Source: Arsenicicoccus sp. oral taxon 190 (GTDB lineage: Bacteria > Actinomycetota > Actinomycetes > Actinomycetales > Dermatophilaceae). From it: a stretch of DNA of 64,000 nucleotides. Positions within the stretch are counted from its first letter, which is position 1; every line of letters begins with the position of its first letter. Below are positions 24,384 to 33,980 of the stretch, in pieces. Under the pieces are notes generated by a model. That model was not told the origin of the DNA, did not search any database, and saw nothing but the letters and a program-made list of their open reading frames with translations. The position numbers and the translations under genes were made by a program. Location: positions 3,162,001 to 3,226,000 of the forward strand of contig NZ_CP012070.1 of the NCBI RefSeq assembly GCF_001189535.1, given 5' to 3'.

Positions 24384-25589
24384 TCAGCCCCGCCGCAGCC
24401 GCTTGTCGAGCTCGACGGTGCCGGGGACGTCCTCCCGGCGGGTGCGCACCGGCCGGTATCCCGCCTTGCGGTAGATCCGCTGGTTGCGGGCGCTGCGCTC
24501 GCCGGTCAGCAGCCACGCCCGTCGGGCCTCGGGGGGCGCCATCGTCTCGACGTGCGCCAGCAGCGCGCGGCCCAGGCCGCGGCCGGCCAGGTCGGGCGCC
24601 ACCATGAGCCGGCCCACCTCCCAGGTGTCGTCGTCGACCAGGCGGGCCCGGACCGAGGCGACGAGCCGGCCGTCGTGCCGGCCGACCCAGGTGTGCCAGC
24701 CCCGCAGCCCCGCCTGGACGTCGGCCAGCGACTCGGTGAGCGGCGGGATGTCGAAGGTCCCGTGCAGGCGCCCCTCGTCCAGCCAGCAGGCGCGCTGCAG
24801 CGTCCACAGCTCCGGGGCGTCGGCGGGGGTCGCGGTGGTCAGCGGCATCGTGGTCTCCCCGGCCAGCGCCGCGGCGGGAGCCAGCAGGTCGGGGCGGCGG
24901 CGAGCGGTCCGCTCGAGCCGCTGCTGGTGCCGCCACCGGGCGATCGCGCCGTGGTCGCCCGAGAGCAGCACGGGGGGCACGTCCCGGCCGCGCCAGGAGG
25001 CGGGCTTGGTGTAGACGGGGTACTCCAGCAGGCCGTCCTCGTGGGACTCCTCCACCAGCGACTCGGCGTTGCCGACCACACCGGGCAGGAGCCGCGCGAC
25101 CGCCTCGGTGATCGTAAGCACCGCGACCTCGCCCCCGTTGAGGACGTAGTCGCCGAGCGACACGATCCGCACCCGGCCGTCCAGCCGCTCCGCGGCGTAG
25201 TCGTAGACCCGCTCGTCGAGGCCCTCGTAGCGGCCGCACGCGAACGCCAGCCAGGGCTCGTCGGCCAGCTCGTGGGCGAGCTGCTGGTCGAAGCGGGTCC
25301 CGCCGGGTCCCGGGACGACGAGGAGCGGGCGGGTCCCGGCATACGCGCTGTCGCCGACGTCCGCGAGGTGGTCGATGGCCCGGGCCCACGGCTCGGGCGT
25401 CATGACCATGCCGGCGCCCCCGCCGTAGGGGGTGTCGTCGACGGTGCGGTGCCGGTCGGTGGTCCAGCTCCGCAGGTCGTGGACGTGCAGGTCCAGCAGC
25501 CCGTCGCGACGGGCCTTGCCGATCAGGGACAGGTCGAGCGGCGCGAGGTAGTCGGGGAAGATCGTGACGACGTCCAGGCGCACGCTCAC
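24384..25589 (-). CDS. trmD: tRNA (guanine37-N1)-methyltransferase TrmD fused to GNAT acetyltransferase
   Basis: Residues 1 to about 245 are TrmD, which makes m1G37: LDVVTIFPDYLAPLDLS, DDTPYGGGAGMV, LAFACGRYEGLDERV and the SAM trefoil-knot loop SLGDYVLNGGE. Without any stop the frame continues into a GNAT domain (about residues 248-401) with the acetyl-CoA loop APDLAGRGLGRALL. Ordinary TrmD is about 230-255 residues, so this is a fusion of 401. At the junction Met248 (ATG 24846-24848) has GGGGAG six bases upstream, so the GNAT part could also be made separately. The 5' end overlaps rimM by four bases. Confidence 0.92.
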   Translation of the reverse strand: MSVRLDVVTIFPDYLAPLDLSLIGKARRDGLLDLHVHDLRSWTTDRHRTVDDTPYGGGAGMVMTPEPWARAIDHLADVGDSAYAGTRPLLVVPGPGGTRFDQQLAHELADEPWLAFACGRYEGLDERVYDYAAERLDGRVRIVSLGDYVLNGGEVAVLTITEAVARLLPGVVGNAESLVEESHEDGLLEYPVYTKPASWRGRDVPPVLLSGDHGAIARWRHQQRLERTARRRPDLLAPAAALAGETTMPLTTATPADAPELWTLQRACWLDEGRLHGTFDIPPLTESLADVQAGLRGWHTWVGRHDGRLVASVRARLVDDDTWEVGRLMVAPDLAGRGLGRALLAHVETMAPPEARRAWLLTGERSARNQRIYRKAGYRPVRTRREDVPGTVELDKRLRRG

Positions 25590-26113
25590 GCCTCCCCGAG
25601 GTCGAACAACCCGTCGGGGGCGTCCAGCACCAGGCGCCCGCCGGGCACGTCCACCACGGGCACGAGCGCGGCGACGAAGGGCACCAGACCGGTCCGCCCG
25701 TCGCTCAGCCGCACCTCCAGCAGGTCCTGGGCGGGCCGGGTCTCCAGCGCCACGACCTCCCCGACCGGGGTGCCGGCCGGGTCCTCGACCCGCAGCCCCA
25801 CCAGGTCGGACTCGTAGTAGCCCTCGTCCTCGCCGCCCGCCTCCGCCGGCACGTCGTGCAGCAGCAGCGTGTCGCGGAGCGACTCGGCCCCGGTGCGGTC
25901 GGGGATCTCCTCGAAGGCCAGCAGCCAGGTGCCGCTGTGCAGCCGGGCGGAGCGCAGCGTCAGCTCGCGGGGCACCCCCGAGCCGCGGCGTGCCTGGGTC
26001 GCGAAGACGGTGCCCGGCACGAACCTGCCGCGCGGGTCGTCGGTGCGGACCTCGACGGTCACCTCGCCGCGCAGCGCGTGCGCCTTGCCGATGCGGGCCA
26101 CGACGACATCCAT
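25586..26113 (-). CDS. rimM: Ribosome maturation factor RimM
   Basis: Binds S19 and helps 16S rRNA 3'-domain maturation. 175 residues. The N-terminal barrel (VVVARIGKAHALRGEVTVEV) and the C-terminal PRC-barrel half (YYESDLVGLRVEDPAGTPVG) are both present. ATG 26113; its stop overlaps the trmD start (ATGA). Confidence 0.95.
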   Translation of the reverse strand: MDVVVARIGKAHALRGEVTVEVRTDDPRGRFVPGTVFATQARRGSGVPRELTLRSARLHSGTWLLAFEEIPDRTGAESLRDTLLLHDVPAEAGGEDEGYYESDLVGLRVEDPAGTPVGEVVALETRPAQDLLEVRLSDGRTGLVPFVAALVPVVDVPGGRLVLDAPDGLFDLGEA

Positions 26114-26217
26114 GGAGCCTCCTGGGGCAGACGTGGGCGATCAGCCCGTATGCCGCGAGGGGCGCGCGGCGGGAGCAGGTCCCGGCGCACGCCCCTCGTC
26201 AGCGTTGCTGGTGGTGC

Positions 26218-26460
26218 TCAGCGCACCTTGTCGGTGTCGACGATGTCGACACGGACCGGCTTGCCACCGGCCAGGGCCCCCATCACGGTGCGCAGCGCGC
26301 CCGCCGTGCGGCCCGAGCGGCCGATGACGCGCCCGAGGTCGTCCGGGTGGACGCGGACCTCGAGCACCTCACCGCGGCGGAGCTCCTTGCGGCGCACCAC
26401 CACGTCGTCATCGTGGTCGACGATGCCCTTGACGAGGTGCTCGAGAGCCTCCTCGAGCAT
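26218..26460 (-). CDS. khpA: KhpA-type KH-domain RNA-binding protein
   Basis: 80-residue single KH domain (UPF0109), usually paired with KhpB in RNA binding. The nucleic-acid-binding loop appears as DLGRVIGRSGRTAGALR. ATG 26460 starts two bases past the rpsP stop, giving the conserved order rpsP-khpA-rimM-trmD. Confidence 0.94.
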   Translation of the reverse strand: MLEEALEHLVKGIVDHDDDVVVRRKELRRGEVLEVRVHPDDLGRVIGRSGRTAGALRTVMGALAGGKPVRVDIVDTDKVR

Positions 26461-26462
26461 GA

Positions 26463-27011
26463 TCAGGCCTCGGTCTTCTCGTCAGCGGCGGCCTCGACGG
26501 ACTCGGTCGCGGGGACCTCCTCGGCCTCGGCGGAACCCGCGGCCTCGGCGGCCTCGGCCGGGTCGGTGGTGGCGGGAGCCGCGGTCGGCGCGTCGGCAGG
26601 AGCCTCGGCCGGCGTCTCGGCGGTCTCCGCCTTGGCAGCCTTCTTGCGCGGGGTGTCCTTGGGCTCGAGCTCGGCCTTCTGCAGCGCCTCGTTGTAGAGC
26701 TCCTGCTTGGACCGCTTGGGCTCCTTGACCTGGAGGGTGCCCTCGGCGCCCGGCAGGCCCTTGTGCTTCTGCCAGTCACCGGTGATCTTCAGCAGCGCCT
26801 CGACCTGCTCGGTCGGCTGGGCGCCGACGCCCAGCCAGTACTGCGCGCGCTCGGAGTCGATCTCGATGCGGGAGGGCTGCTCGGTCGGGTGGTAGAGGCC
26901 GATCTCCTCGATGGCACGGCCATCGCGCTTGGTGCGCGAGTCCATCACGACGACGCGGTAGTACGGTGCACGGATCTTGCCCATGCGCTTCAGGCGAATC
27001 TTGACGGCCAC
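26463..27011 (-). CDS. rpsP: 30S ribosomal protein S16 with acidic Ala-rich tail
   Basis: Small-subunit protein bS16. The canonical core is residues 1 to about 85 (VKIRLKRMGKIRAPYYRVVV, GLYHPTEQPSRIEID). It continues through a basic linker into a 60-residue Ala/Glu/Pro/Thr tail, giving 182 residues against about 80-90 in E. coli. Starts with GTG at 27011 with AAGGAG roughly 12 bases upstream. First gene of the rpsP-khpA-rimM-trmD operon; its promoter should lie in 27012-27139. Confidence 0.95.
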   Translation of the reverse strand: MAVKIRLKRMGKIRAPYYRVVVMDSRTKRDGRAIEEIGLYHPTEQPSRIEIDSERAQYWLGVGAQPTEQVEALLKITGDWQKHKGLPGAEGTLQVKEPKRSKQELYNEALQKAELEPKDTPRKKAAKAETAETPAEAPADAPTAAPATTDPAEAAEAAGSAEAEEVPATESVEAAADEKTEA

Positions 27012-27139
27012 GGGTGTGGTGTCTCCTTGGTGGTGGTGTGGTGAGTCCGCTCACGGCACCGTGGGGACAGGCGCGGGCGGGCTCGGCTGGACACGGCGGA
27101 GCGGTGAGAGGGTCCGCACCCGACGCATACAAGGAGCCA

Positions 27140-28798
27140 TCATGCCAGATCGCCGGCCCCGTCGTGACATCGTGGCGACGGTCCGTCGGTGAGCAGCCCG
27201 TCCAGGTCGAAGCGGGCCGGGATGTCGCGGATCCGGGAGTACTCCTCGAAGAGGTGGCCCTGCGCGTAGCCGCAACCCAGGTCGCGCAGCGTCCTCCCGA
27301 CCGCAGCCGTCTCGATCCCCTCGGCGACGACGCGCAGGCCGAGAGTCTGGGCCATGGAGATCACGGCGCTGACCAGGGTCCGGTCGGCGGCGCTGGACGC
27401 GGCGCGCACCACCAGGGAGCGGTCGATCTTGAGGAGCGTCACCGGCATCCACGACAGGTGCACCATCGAGCTGTGACCGGTGCCGAAGTCGTCGATGGCG
27501 AGCCGCACGCCCGCTGCCGCCAGCTCGCGCAGCACTTCGGCCTCGGTCGACGCGACGTCCACGAAGCTCCGCTCGGTGACCTCCACGACGAGGCGGTCGG
27601 TGGACATGCCCGACGCGTCCAGGCGGCGGCGCAGGTCGTCGAGCAGGCCGGGGCGGCGCAGCTCCCGCGGCCCGAGGTTGATCGCCACGAAGTCCGGCCC
27701 GGGCGCCTCCGCCAGGTCCCGGATGGCGGCGGCGGTGACGATGCGCCCGAGGGCGTCGATAAGGCCGGACTCCTCCGCGATCTCGATGAACTCGGCCGCC
27801 TTGACCAGCCGGCCGTCCTCCACCATGCGGCACAGCGACTCCACCCCGACGACGTCCCCGGTGCGCAGGTCCACGATCGGGTCGTAGGCCGGCTGGATCC
27901 GGCCCTCCTCGATCGCGCGGCGCACCCGGTGCTCGACCTCCAACCTGCGCACCGCCTGCTCCCGGTCGGCCTGCCCGAAGACGTAGACCCCCCGGCCGCC
28001 CTCGGACTTGGACCGGTGCAGCGCCACGTCGGCGTCGCGGAGCAGGTCGAGGTCGGTGTCTCCCTCGGGTCGTGGCGCCGTCGGTGAGGCCTGGGCGACG
28101 CCGATGCTGATCTCGGGGCGCACCGGTCCGAGTCCGGGCAGGTCGATGGGGGCACCCAGCTCGAGGGACAGCTCGCGCGCCAGGGCCACGGCGTCCAGGG
28201 GCGTGTCGCTGTCGACGAGCACGCAGAACTCGTCCCCGCCGAGGCGGGCCACGCAGGTGCGCCCGGCCAGGCCGAGCACCGCGGTCTCCAGTCGCCGACC
28301 GACCACCGACAGCAGCGCGTCGCCGACGTCGTGCCCATGGGCGTCGTAGACCACCTTGAAGCGGTCCAGGTCCAGGTAAAGCACGGTCCGCCAAACGTCC
28401 TGACCGACGGGCTCGCGGAGCCGGCGCAGCAGGGCCTCGCGGCTGTAGAGCCCGGTCAGCTCGTCGTGCGCCGCCCGCCACGTGAGCTCGGCGGTGCGCT
28501 GCCGGACGAGCAGCCGCAGCTGCAGCTCGCGCTGGCGGGCCTGCTCCAGGTCGGCGCGCAGCAGGTCCACCTGGTGCTCCTCGGCCAGCGCCCGCGCCCG
28601 CTGGGTGGCACCGACGCGGCTGTCCTCCCGGGTGGCCTCCCGGTGCTCCTTGAGCACGGCGATCGCCGCGGACGGGTCGCCGGCGCGCTCGGCGGCCTCG
28701 GCGAGCACGTCGTAGAACGCGTCCCGCTGGGTGAGGGGCAGGGTCGTGGCCGGGCGGTACGGCGAGAGCACCCGCACCGCCTCGACCGGGTCTCCCAC
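27140..28798 (-). CDS. GGDEF-EAL cyclic-di-GMP protein (C-terminal part of a disrupted gene)
   Basis: 552-residue open frame from GTG 28798, with a short N-terminal coiled stretch (about 65-110), a GGDEF domain (motif GGDEF at 187-191, intact) and an EAL domain from about 290. In the EAL domain the signature reads ESL (320-322) but DDFGTG (436-441) is intact. No RxxD inhibitory site is visible before GGDEF. The frame is directly continuous with the TPR region upstream except for the TAG at 28805-28807. GTG 28798 is therefore probably not the native start, and the original protein was likely TPR-GGDEF-EAL. It may be a bifunctional cyclase/phosphodiesterase. Confidence 0.8.
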   Translation of the reverse strand: MGDPVEAVRVLSPYRPATTLPLTQRDAFYDVLAEAAERAGDPSAAIAVLKEHREATREDSRVGATQRARALAEEHQVDLLRADLEQARQRELQLRLLVRQRTAELTWRAAHDELTGLYSREALLRRLREPVGQDVWRTVLYLDLDRFKVVYDAHGHDVGDALLSVVGRRLETAVLGLAGRTCVARLGGDEFCVLVDSDTPLDAVALARELSLELGAPIDLPGLGPVRPEISIGVAQASPTAPRPEGDTDLDLLRDADVALHRSKSEGGRGVYVFGQADREQAVRRLEVEHRVRRAIEEGRIQPAYDPIVDLRTGDVVGVESLCRMVEDGRLVKAAEFIEIAEESGLIDALGRIVTAAAIRDLAEAPGPDFVAINLGPRELRRPGLLDDLRRRLDASGMSTDRLVVEVTERSFVDVASTEAEVLRELAAAGVRLAIDDFGTGHSSMVHLSWMPVTLLKIDRSLVVRAASSAADRTLVSAVISMAQTLGLRVVAEGIETAAVGRTLRDLGCGYAQGHLFEEYSRIRDIPARFDLDGLLTDGPSPRCHDGAGDLA

Positions 28799-28804
28799 CC
28801 GCAG

Positions 28805-29748
28805 CTATGCCGTGGCGAGCGCCAGCGCCGTCGCCAGGCTCGGCTCGCCGAGCGCCCGGGTCTCGTCGTCGGCGAGACGCCGCAGCTCGAGGGGCGCGTC
28901 GCGGTCCCCCATCGCGGCCCGCACCGAGGCGGCGCGCCGCAGGTGCTCGGCCGGGTCCAGCCCGGCGTGGGCGACGAGGCGGGCTGCCTGCTCGCTCTCC
29001 GCGAGGGCGGCGTCCAGGTCGCCCCGGGCGAGCAGCAGCTCGGCCCGTATGCCGTGGAGCCGGGCGAGCCCCGCGTCCGACTGCGGCACCCCGGTGCTCT
29101 CGAACGCCCGGTCGACGTAGTCGAGGCCGAGCTCGTGCTCCCCGATCGCGAGCATGACCTGCGCCAGGCGGGCGAGCAGCAGCGGGCGCAGGCCCTCGGT
29201 GCGCCCACCTCGGCGAGCGCCTCGCGCAGCAGCCGTATGGCGACCTCGGGCTGGTCGTCGGCCGCGGCGCACTGCCCCTCGAGCGCGAGCGTGGCCACCG
29301 CGAGGCGGCGCGACAGGTCGTGATCGGGCAGGGGCAGCGGCAGGGCGCGGCGTGCGGTCCGGGCGCACTGGCGGGCGCGGGCGAGGTCGCCGAGGGCGAG
29401 CAGCGCCTCACCCCGGGTCAGCTCGGCCTGGATCCCCACGACGAGGCTCCACGGGCCCGGGGACAGGTCCTCGATGACGTCCAGGGCGCTGGCGGCGACC
29501 TGCAGGGCGGCGCCGGGGTCGTTCTCGCCGAGGTAGCCGAGCTCGGTGGCGAGCTCCTCCGCGCACTGCACCGTCGCCGTGTGGGTGCTGTCGGGGTCGG
29601 TGCGGGTCAGCCGTCCGAGCCGCTGGGCGGCGCGGCCGGCGCGCTTGATCCGCAGCGCCGCGTCGCTCGCGGCCAGCCCCATACGCAGCAGGGCCGCGTC
29701 GTCGACGACACGGCCGGGCTGGGTCTCACGCAGGCTCACAGGGGACAT
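28805..29748 (-). pseudogene. TPR-like N-terminal part of the GGDEF-EAL gene, frameshift plus in-frame TAG
   Basis: From ATG 29748 (MSPVSLRETQPG) an Ala/Leu-rich helical repeat protein of TPR type runs to about 29205. The sense frame then shifts; one extra G in the GTGGGCGC run (plus-strand CCC at 29204-29206) restores ALAEVGRTEGLRPLLLARL. It then reads to a TAG at 28805-28807 that interrupts ALATA-stop-LRVGDPVEAV. A Tyr codon (TAC) there would give the classic TPR AYLRVGDPxEAV. With both repaired, the gene 29748-27140 would encode about 869 residues. Either a pseudogenising gene or base-call errors. Confidence 0.75.
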
Positions 29749-29774
29749 CCTGCCCGCGAGTGACCACTCTGCGT

Positions 29775-29800
29775 GATCAATCCATACAAAATGTTATGGC
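29775..29800 (-). promoter_or_regulatory. AT-rich promoter-like patch upstream of TPR-GGDEF-EAL gene
   Basis: One of the very few AT-rich stretches in the window (CATAACATTTTGTATGG on the minus strand), 27-52 bases upstream of ATG 29748 and downstream of the sugar-transporter terminator. Probably the promoter of the disrupted gene; exact hexamers not assigned. Confidence 0.35.
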
Positions 29801-29808
29801 GGGAGCAC

Positions 29809-29846
29809 GACGCGGCGCGTCCCCCGGGCGGGAGACGCGCCGCGTC
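29809..29846 (-). terminator. Terminator of the sugar ABC operon
   Basis: Perfect 13-bp stem GACGCGGCGCGTC / GACGCGCCGCGTC with a 12-base loop, 25 bases past the stop of the binding-protein gene and followed by an AT-rich stretch. Confidence 0.7.
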
Positions 29847-29870
29847 GGCCAGGCAGCGAGGGCTACCGGG

Positions 29871-30977
29871 TCACTTCACCAGGGCCGACAGGGTCGGGTC
29901 GTTGGCGTAAGCCTCCTTGGCGTTGGCCTTGGTCACGATGACCGGCTCGAGCAGGTTGGCCGGGACGACCTTGACGCCGTTGTTATAGGACTTCTCGTCG
30001 TTGACGGTGACCTTCTCGCCCTTCTGGATCTGCTTGGTCATCTCGATGGCGGCCGCCACGAGCTTGCGGGTGTCCTTGTTGATGGTGGAGTACTGCTCCC
30101 CCGCCATGATCGACTTGACCGACTCGACCTCGGAGTCCTGACCGGTGACGACCGGGGTCGGCTTGCCGGCCTGCTTGGCCGACGTGAGGATGGCGCGGGC
30201 CAGGGTGTCGTTGGGCGACAGGACGCCGTCCAGCGAGGCGGAGCCGTAGGAGCCGGCGATCAGGGTGTCCATGCGCTTCTGGGCGTTCTCGGCCTTCCAG
30301 CCCTGGGTGACGGCCTGGTTGAAGGCGGTCTGCCCGGAGACGACCTTGAGGGTGCCGTCCTTGATCTTGGGCTCCAGGACGCTCATGGCGCCGTCGAAGA
30401 AGACCTTGGCGTTGGCGTCGTCCGGCGAGCCCGCGAAGAGCTCGATGTTGTAGGGGCCGTTGGGCTTCTTGGCCTTGAGGCCCTCGAGCAGCGCGTTGCC
30501 CTGCAGCACACCGACCTTGAAGTTGTCGAAGGCGACGTAGTAGTCGACGTTGGGGGTGTTGGTCAGCAGCCGGTCGTAGGCCACGACGGTCGCGCCGGAG
30601 TCCTTGGCGGCCTTGAGCTGGGTGCCGAGCTGGGAGCCGTCGATCGCGCCGACGATGATGAGCTTGGCGCCCTTGGTGACCATGGACTGGATCTGGTTCT
30701 GCTGCTCGGAGACGCCGTTGTTGGCGAACTGCACGTCGGCCTTGTAGCCCGCGCTCGCCAGGTCGGTCTTGAAGAGGTTCTCGGCGAGGACCCAGTTCTC
30801 GGAGGTCTTCTGGGGCAGCGAGACACCGATCAGGGCGCCCTGGTCGAAGCCCTTGGCCGCGGCGCTGCCGCCGCTGCCGGTCTGGGTCGAGGTGGTGGTC
30901 TGCTCGGCGCGGCCGCAGGCGGACAGGGACAGGGCGACCGCGGAGACGGCCACGACGGTGCTGGTGAGCTTGCGCAT
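29871..30977 (-). CDS. Sugar ABC transporter substrate-binding lipoprotein (ChvE/XylF-like)
   Basis: Periplasmic-binding-protein-like I lipoprotein, 368 residues. Signal peptide MRKLTSTVVAVSAVALSLSA ends in lipobox LSAC (Cys 21). The fold's hallmarks are IGVSLPQKTSENW, the ligand-region motif VVAYDRLL and VTGQDSEVESV. This layout is the ChvE/multiple-sugar (xylose, glucose, arabinose-type) binding family rather than ribose RbsB. Last gene of the ATPase-permease-binding protein operon, before a strong terminator. The exact sugar is not determinable. Confidence 0.9.
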   Translation of the reverse strand: MRKLTSTVVAVSAVALSLSACGRAEQTTTSTQTGSGGSAAAKGFDQGALIGVSLPQKTSENWVLAENLFKTDLASAGYKADVQFANNGVSEQQNQIQSMVTKGAKLIIVGAIDGSQLGTQLKAAKDSGATVVAYDRLLTNTPNVDYYVAFDNFKVGVLQGNALLEGLKAKKPNGPYNIELFAGSPDDANAKVFFDGAMSVLEPKIKDGTLKVVSGQTAFNQAVTQGWKAENAQKRMDTLIAGSYGSASLDGVLSPNDTLARAILTSAKQAGKPTPVVTGQDSEVESVKSIMAGEQYSTINKDTRKLVAAAIEMTKQIQKGEKVTVNDEKSYNNGVKVVPANLLEPVIVTKANAKEAYANDPTLSALVK

Positions 30978-31037
30978 GTGACTTCCTTGTCGTTCGTACC
31001 GATGTGGTGCTGTAGATGAGTGGTGGGTCGGGGTGGG

Positions 31038-32288
31038 TCAGGCCTTGGTGCTGGAGGTGGCGCCGGCCTGCTCGGTCTTGCGGGGGCCGAGGTTCCTGGT
31101 GAGGTTGCCGATCAGCGAGGGGCGGCCCTGCATCTTGTTGAAGACGTCGAAGGCCACGGCGAGCAGCAGCACCAGGCCCTTGATCATCGACTGCGCGTCG
31201 GCGCCCACGCCCATGAGCTGCAGGCCGTTGTTGAGGACCGCCATCACCAGACCACCGATGATCGAGCCGACGACGGTGCCGACACCGCCGGAGACGGCCG
31301 CGCCACCGATGAAGACGGCCGCGATGGCGTCGAGCTCCCAGCCCACGCCGTCGAAGGGGCCGGAGGCGGTCGAGCGCGCGACGAACATCATGCCCGCGAG
31401 CGCGGCGAGGATCGACATGTTCATCATGACCAGGAAGTTGACCTTCTTGGCCTTGACGCCGGACAGCTCGGCGGCGTGCTTGTTGCCACCCACCGCGTAG
31501 ACGTGCCGCCCGATGACGGTGCGGCTGGACACGAAGCCGTAGATCAGCACCAGCGCCGCGAGGATCAGCCCCGAGATCGGGAAGGAGGTGCCGGTGGGGC
31601 CCGACGCCATGAGGAGGGTGACCGCGATGATGGCCGCGCAGATCAGGAACAGCCGGATGCCGAGCACGACGGCGTCCTCGAGCGGGAGGCCGATCCGCTT
31701 CTGGTTGGCGCGGTTGCGCAGCGCGCCGCCGACGATCGCGAGGCAGGCGATCAGGCCGAGCAGCACGGTGAGGTTGTTGTAGCCGGTCGCGGGTCCGACC
31801 TCCGGCAGGTATCCCGAGCCGATCTTCTGGAAGCCCTCGGGCACCGGCACGGTCAGCGACTTGCCGATGTACTGGTTGACCCCGCGGAAGATCAGCATGC
31901 CGGCGAGCGTCACGATGAAGGCGGGGATGCCGACATACGCGACCCAGAAGCCCTGCCAGGCGCCGATGAGCGCGCCCAGCACCAGCCCGAGGAGGATGGC
32001 GAGCGGCCAGGCGAGGTGCCAGTCGCGCATCGCGATGGCGACCATGATGCCGACGGCTGCGGCGACCGACCCGACCGACAGGTCGATGTGGCCGGCGATG
32101 ATGACCAGCACCATCCCGATCGCGAGCACGAGCACGTAGGCGTTGCCCTGGAGGATGTTGATCACGTTCTCGGACTTGAGGGTCAGACCGTCCGTCTTGA
32201 CCGTGAAGAAGGCGATCAGGGCCACGAGGGCGATGATCATGCCGAACTGGCGGATGTCACCGCCGAAGACCTGCTTGAGCTTGTTCAT
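31038..32288 (-). CDS. Multiple-sugar ABC transporter permease (GguB/XylH-like)
   Basis: 416-residue polytopic permease of the BPD_transp_2 (ribose/xylose) class with roughly ten hydrophobic segments. Diagnostic are AGHIDLSVGSVAAAVG near the first third and AELSGVKAKKVNFLVMMNMS in the last cytoplasmic loop. VFIGGAAVSGGVGTVVGSI follows. ATG 32288 is 15 bases after the ATPase stop. Single permease for the importer, probably as a homodimer. Confidence 0.92.
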   Translation of the reverse strand: MNKLKQVFGGDIRQFGMIIALVALIAFFTVKTDGLTLKSENVINILQGNAYVLVLAIGMVLVIIAGHIDLSVGSVAAAVGIMVAIAMRDWHLAWPLAILLGLVLGALIGAWQGFWVAYVGIPAFIVTLAGMLIFRGVNQYIGKSLTVPVPEGFQKIGSGYLPEVGPATGYNNLTVLLGLIACLAIVGGALRNRANQKRIGLPLEDAVVLGIRLFLICAAIIAVTLLMASGPTGTSFPISGLILAALVLIYGFVSSRTVIGRHVYAVGGNKHAAELSGVKAKKVNFLVMMNMSILAALAGMMFVARSTASGPFDGVGWELDAIAAVFIGGAAVSGGVGTVVGSIIGGLVMAVLNNGLQLMGVGADAQSMIKGLVLLLAVAFDVFNKMQGRPSLIGNLTRNLGPRKTEQAGATSSTKA

Positions 32289-32303
32289 CGGGCGTCTTTC
32301 GGG

Positions 32304-33866
<1,563 letters not shown>

Positions 33867-33888
33867 CGGGGGTCCCTTCTTCGCGACC

Positions 33889-33949
33889 TGATGGCATCGA
33901 CGCCATCACTCGTTTAAGAAGTGAAGTCTCCGCGACCGCCTCCCGTCAA
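33889..33949 (-). promoter_or_regulatory. Promoter and palindromic operator of sugar ABC operon
   Basis: TGATGGCATCGACGCCATCA (33889-33908) is a 20-bp palindrome with one mismatched pair. Upstream on the minus strand lies TTGACG (33944-33949) and, about 18 bases on, TTCACT, a weak -10. The palindrome would lie downstream of the transcription start, where the ROK protein encoded next door could block transcription. Confidence 0.5.
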
Positions 33950-33980
33950 CTCCGGAACGCGTCGAGTTGCCTGATTGTGA

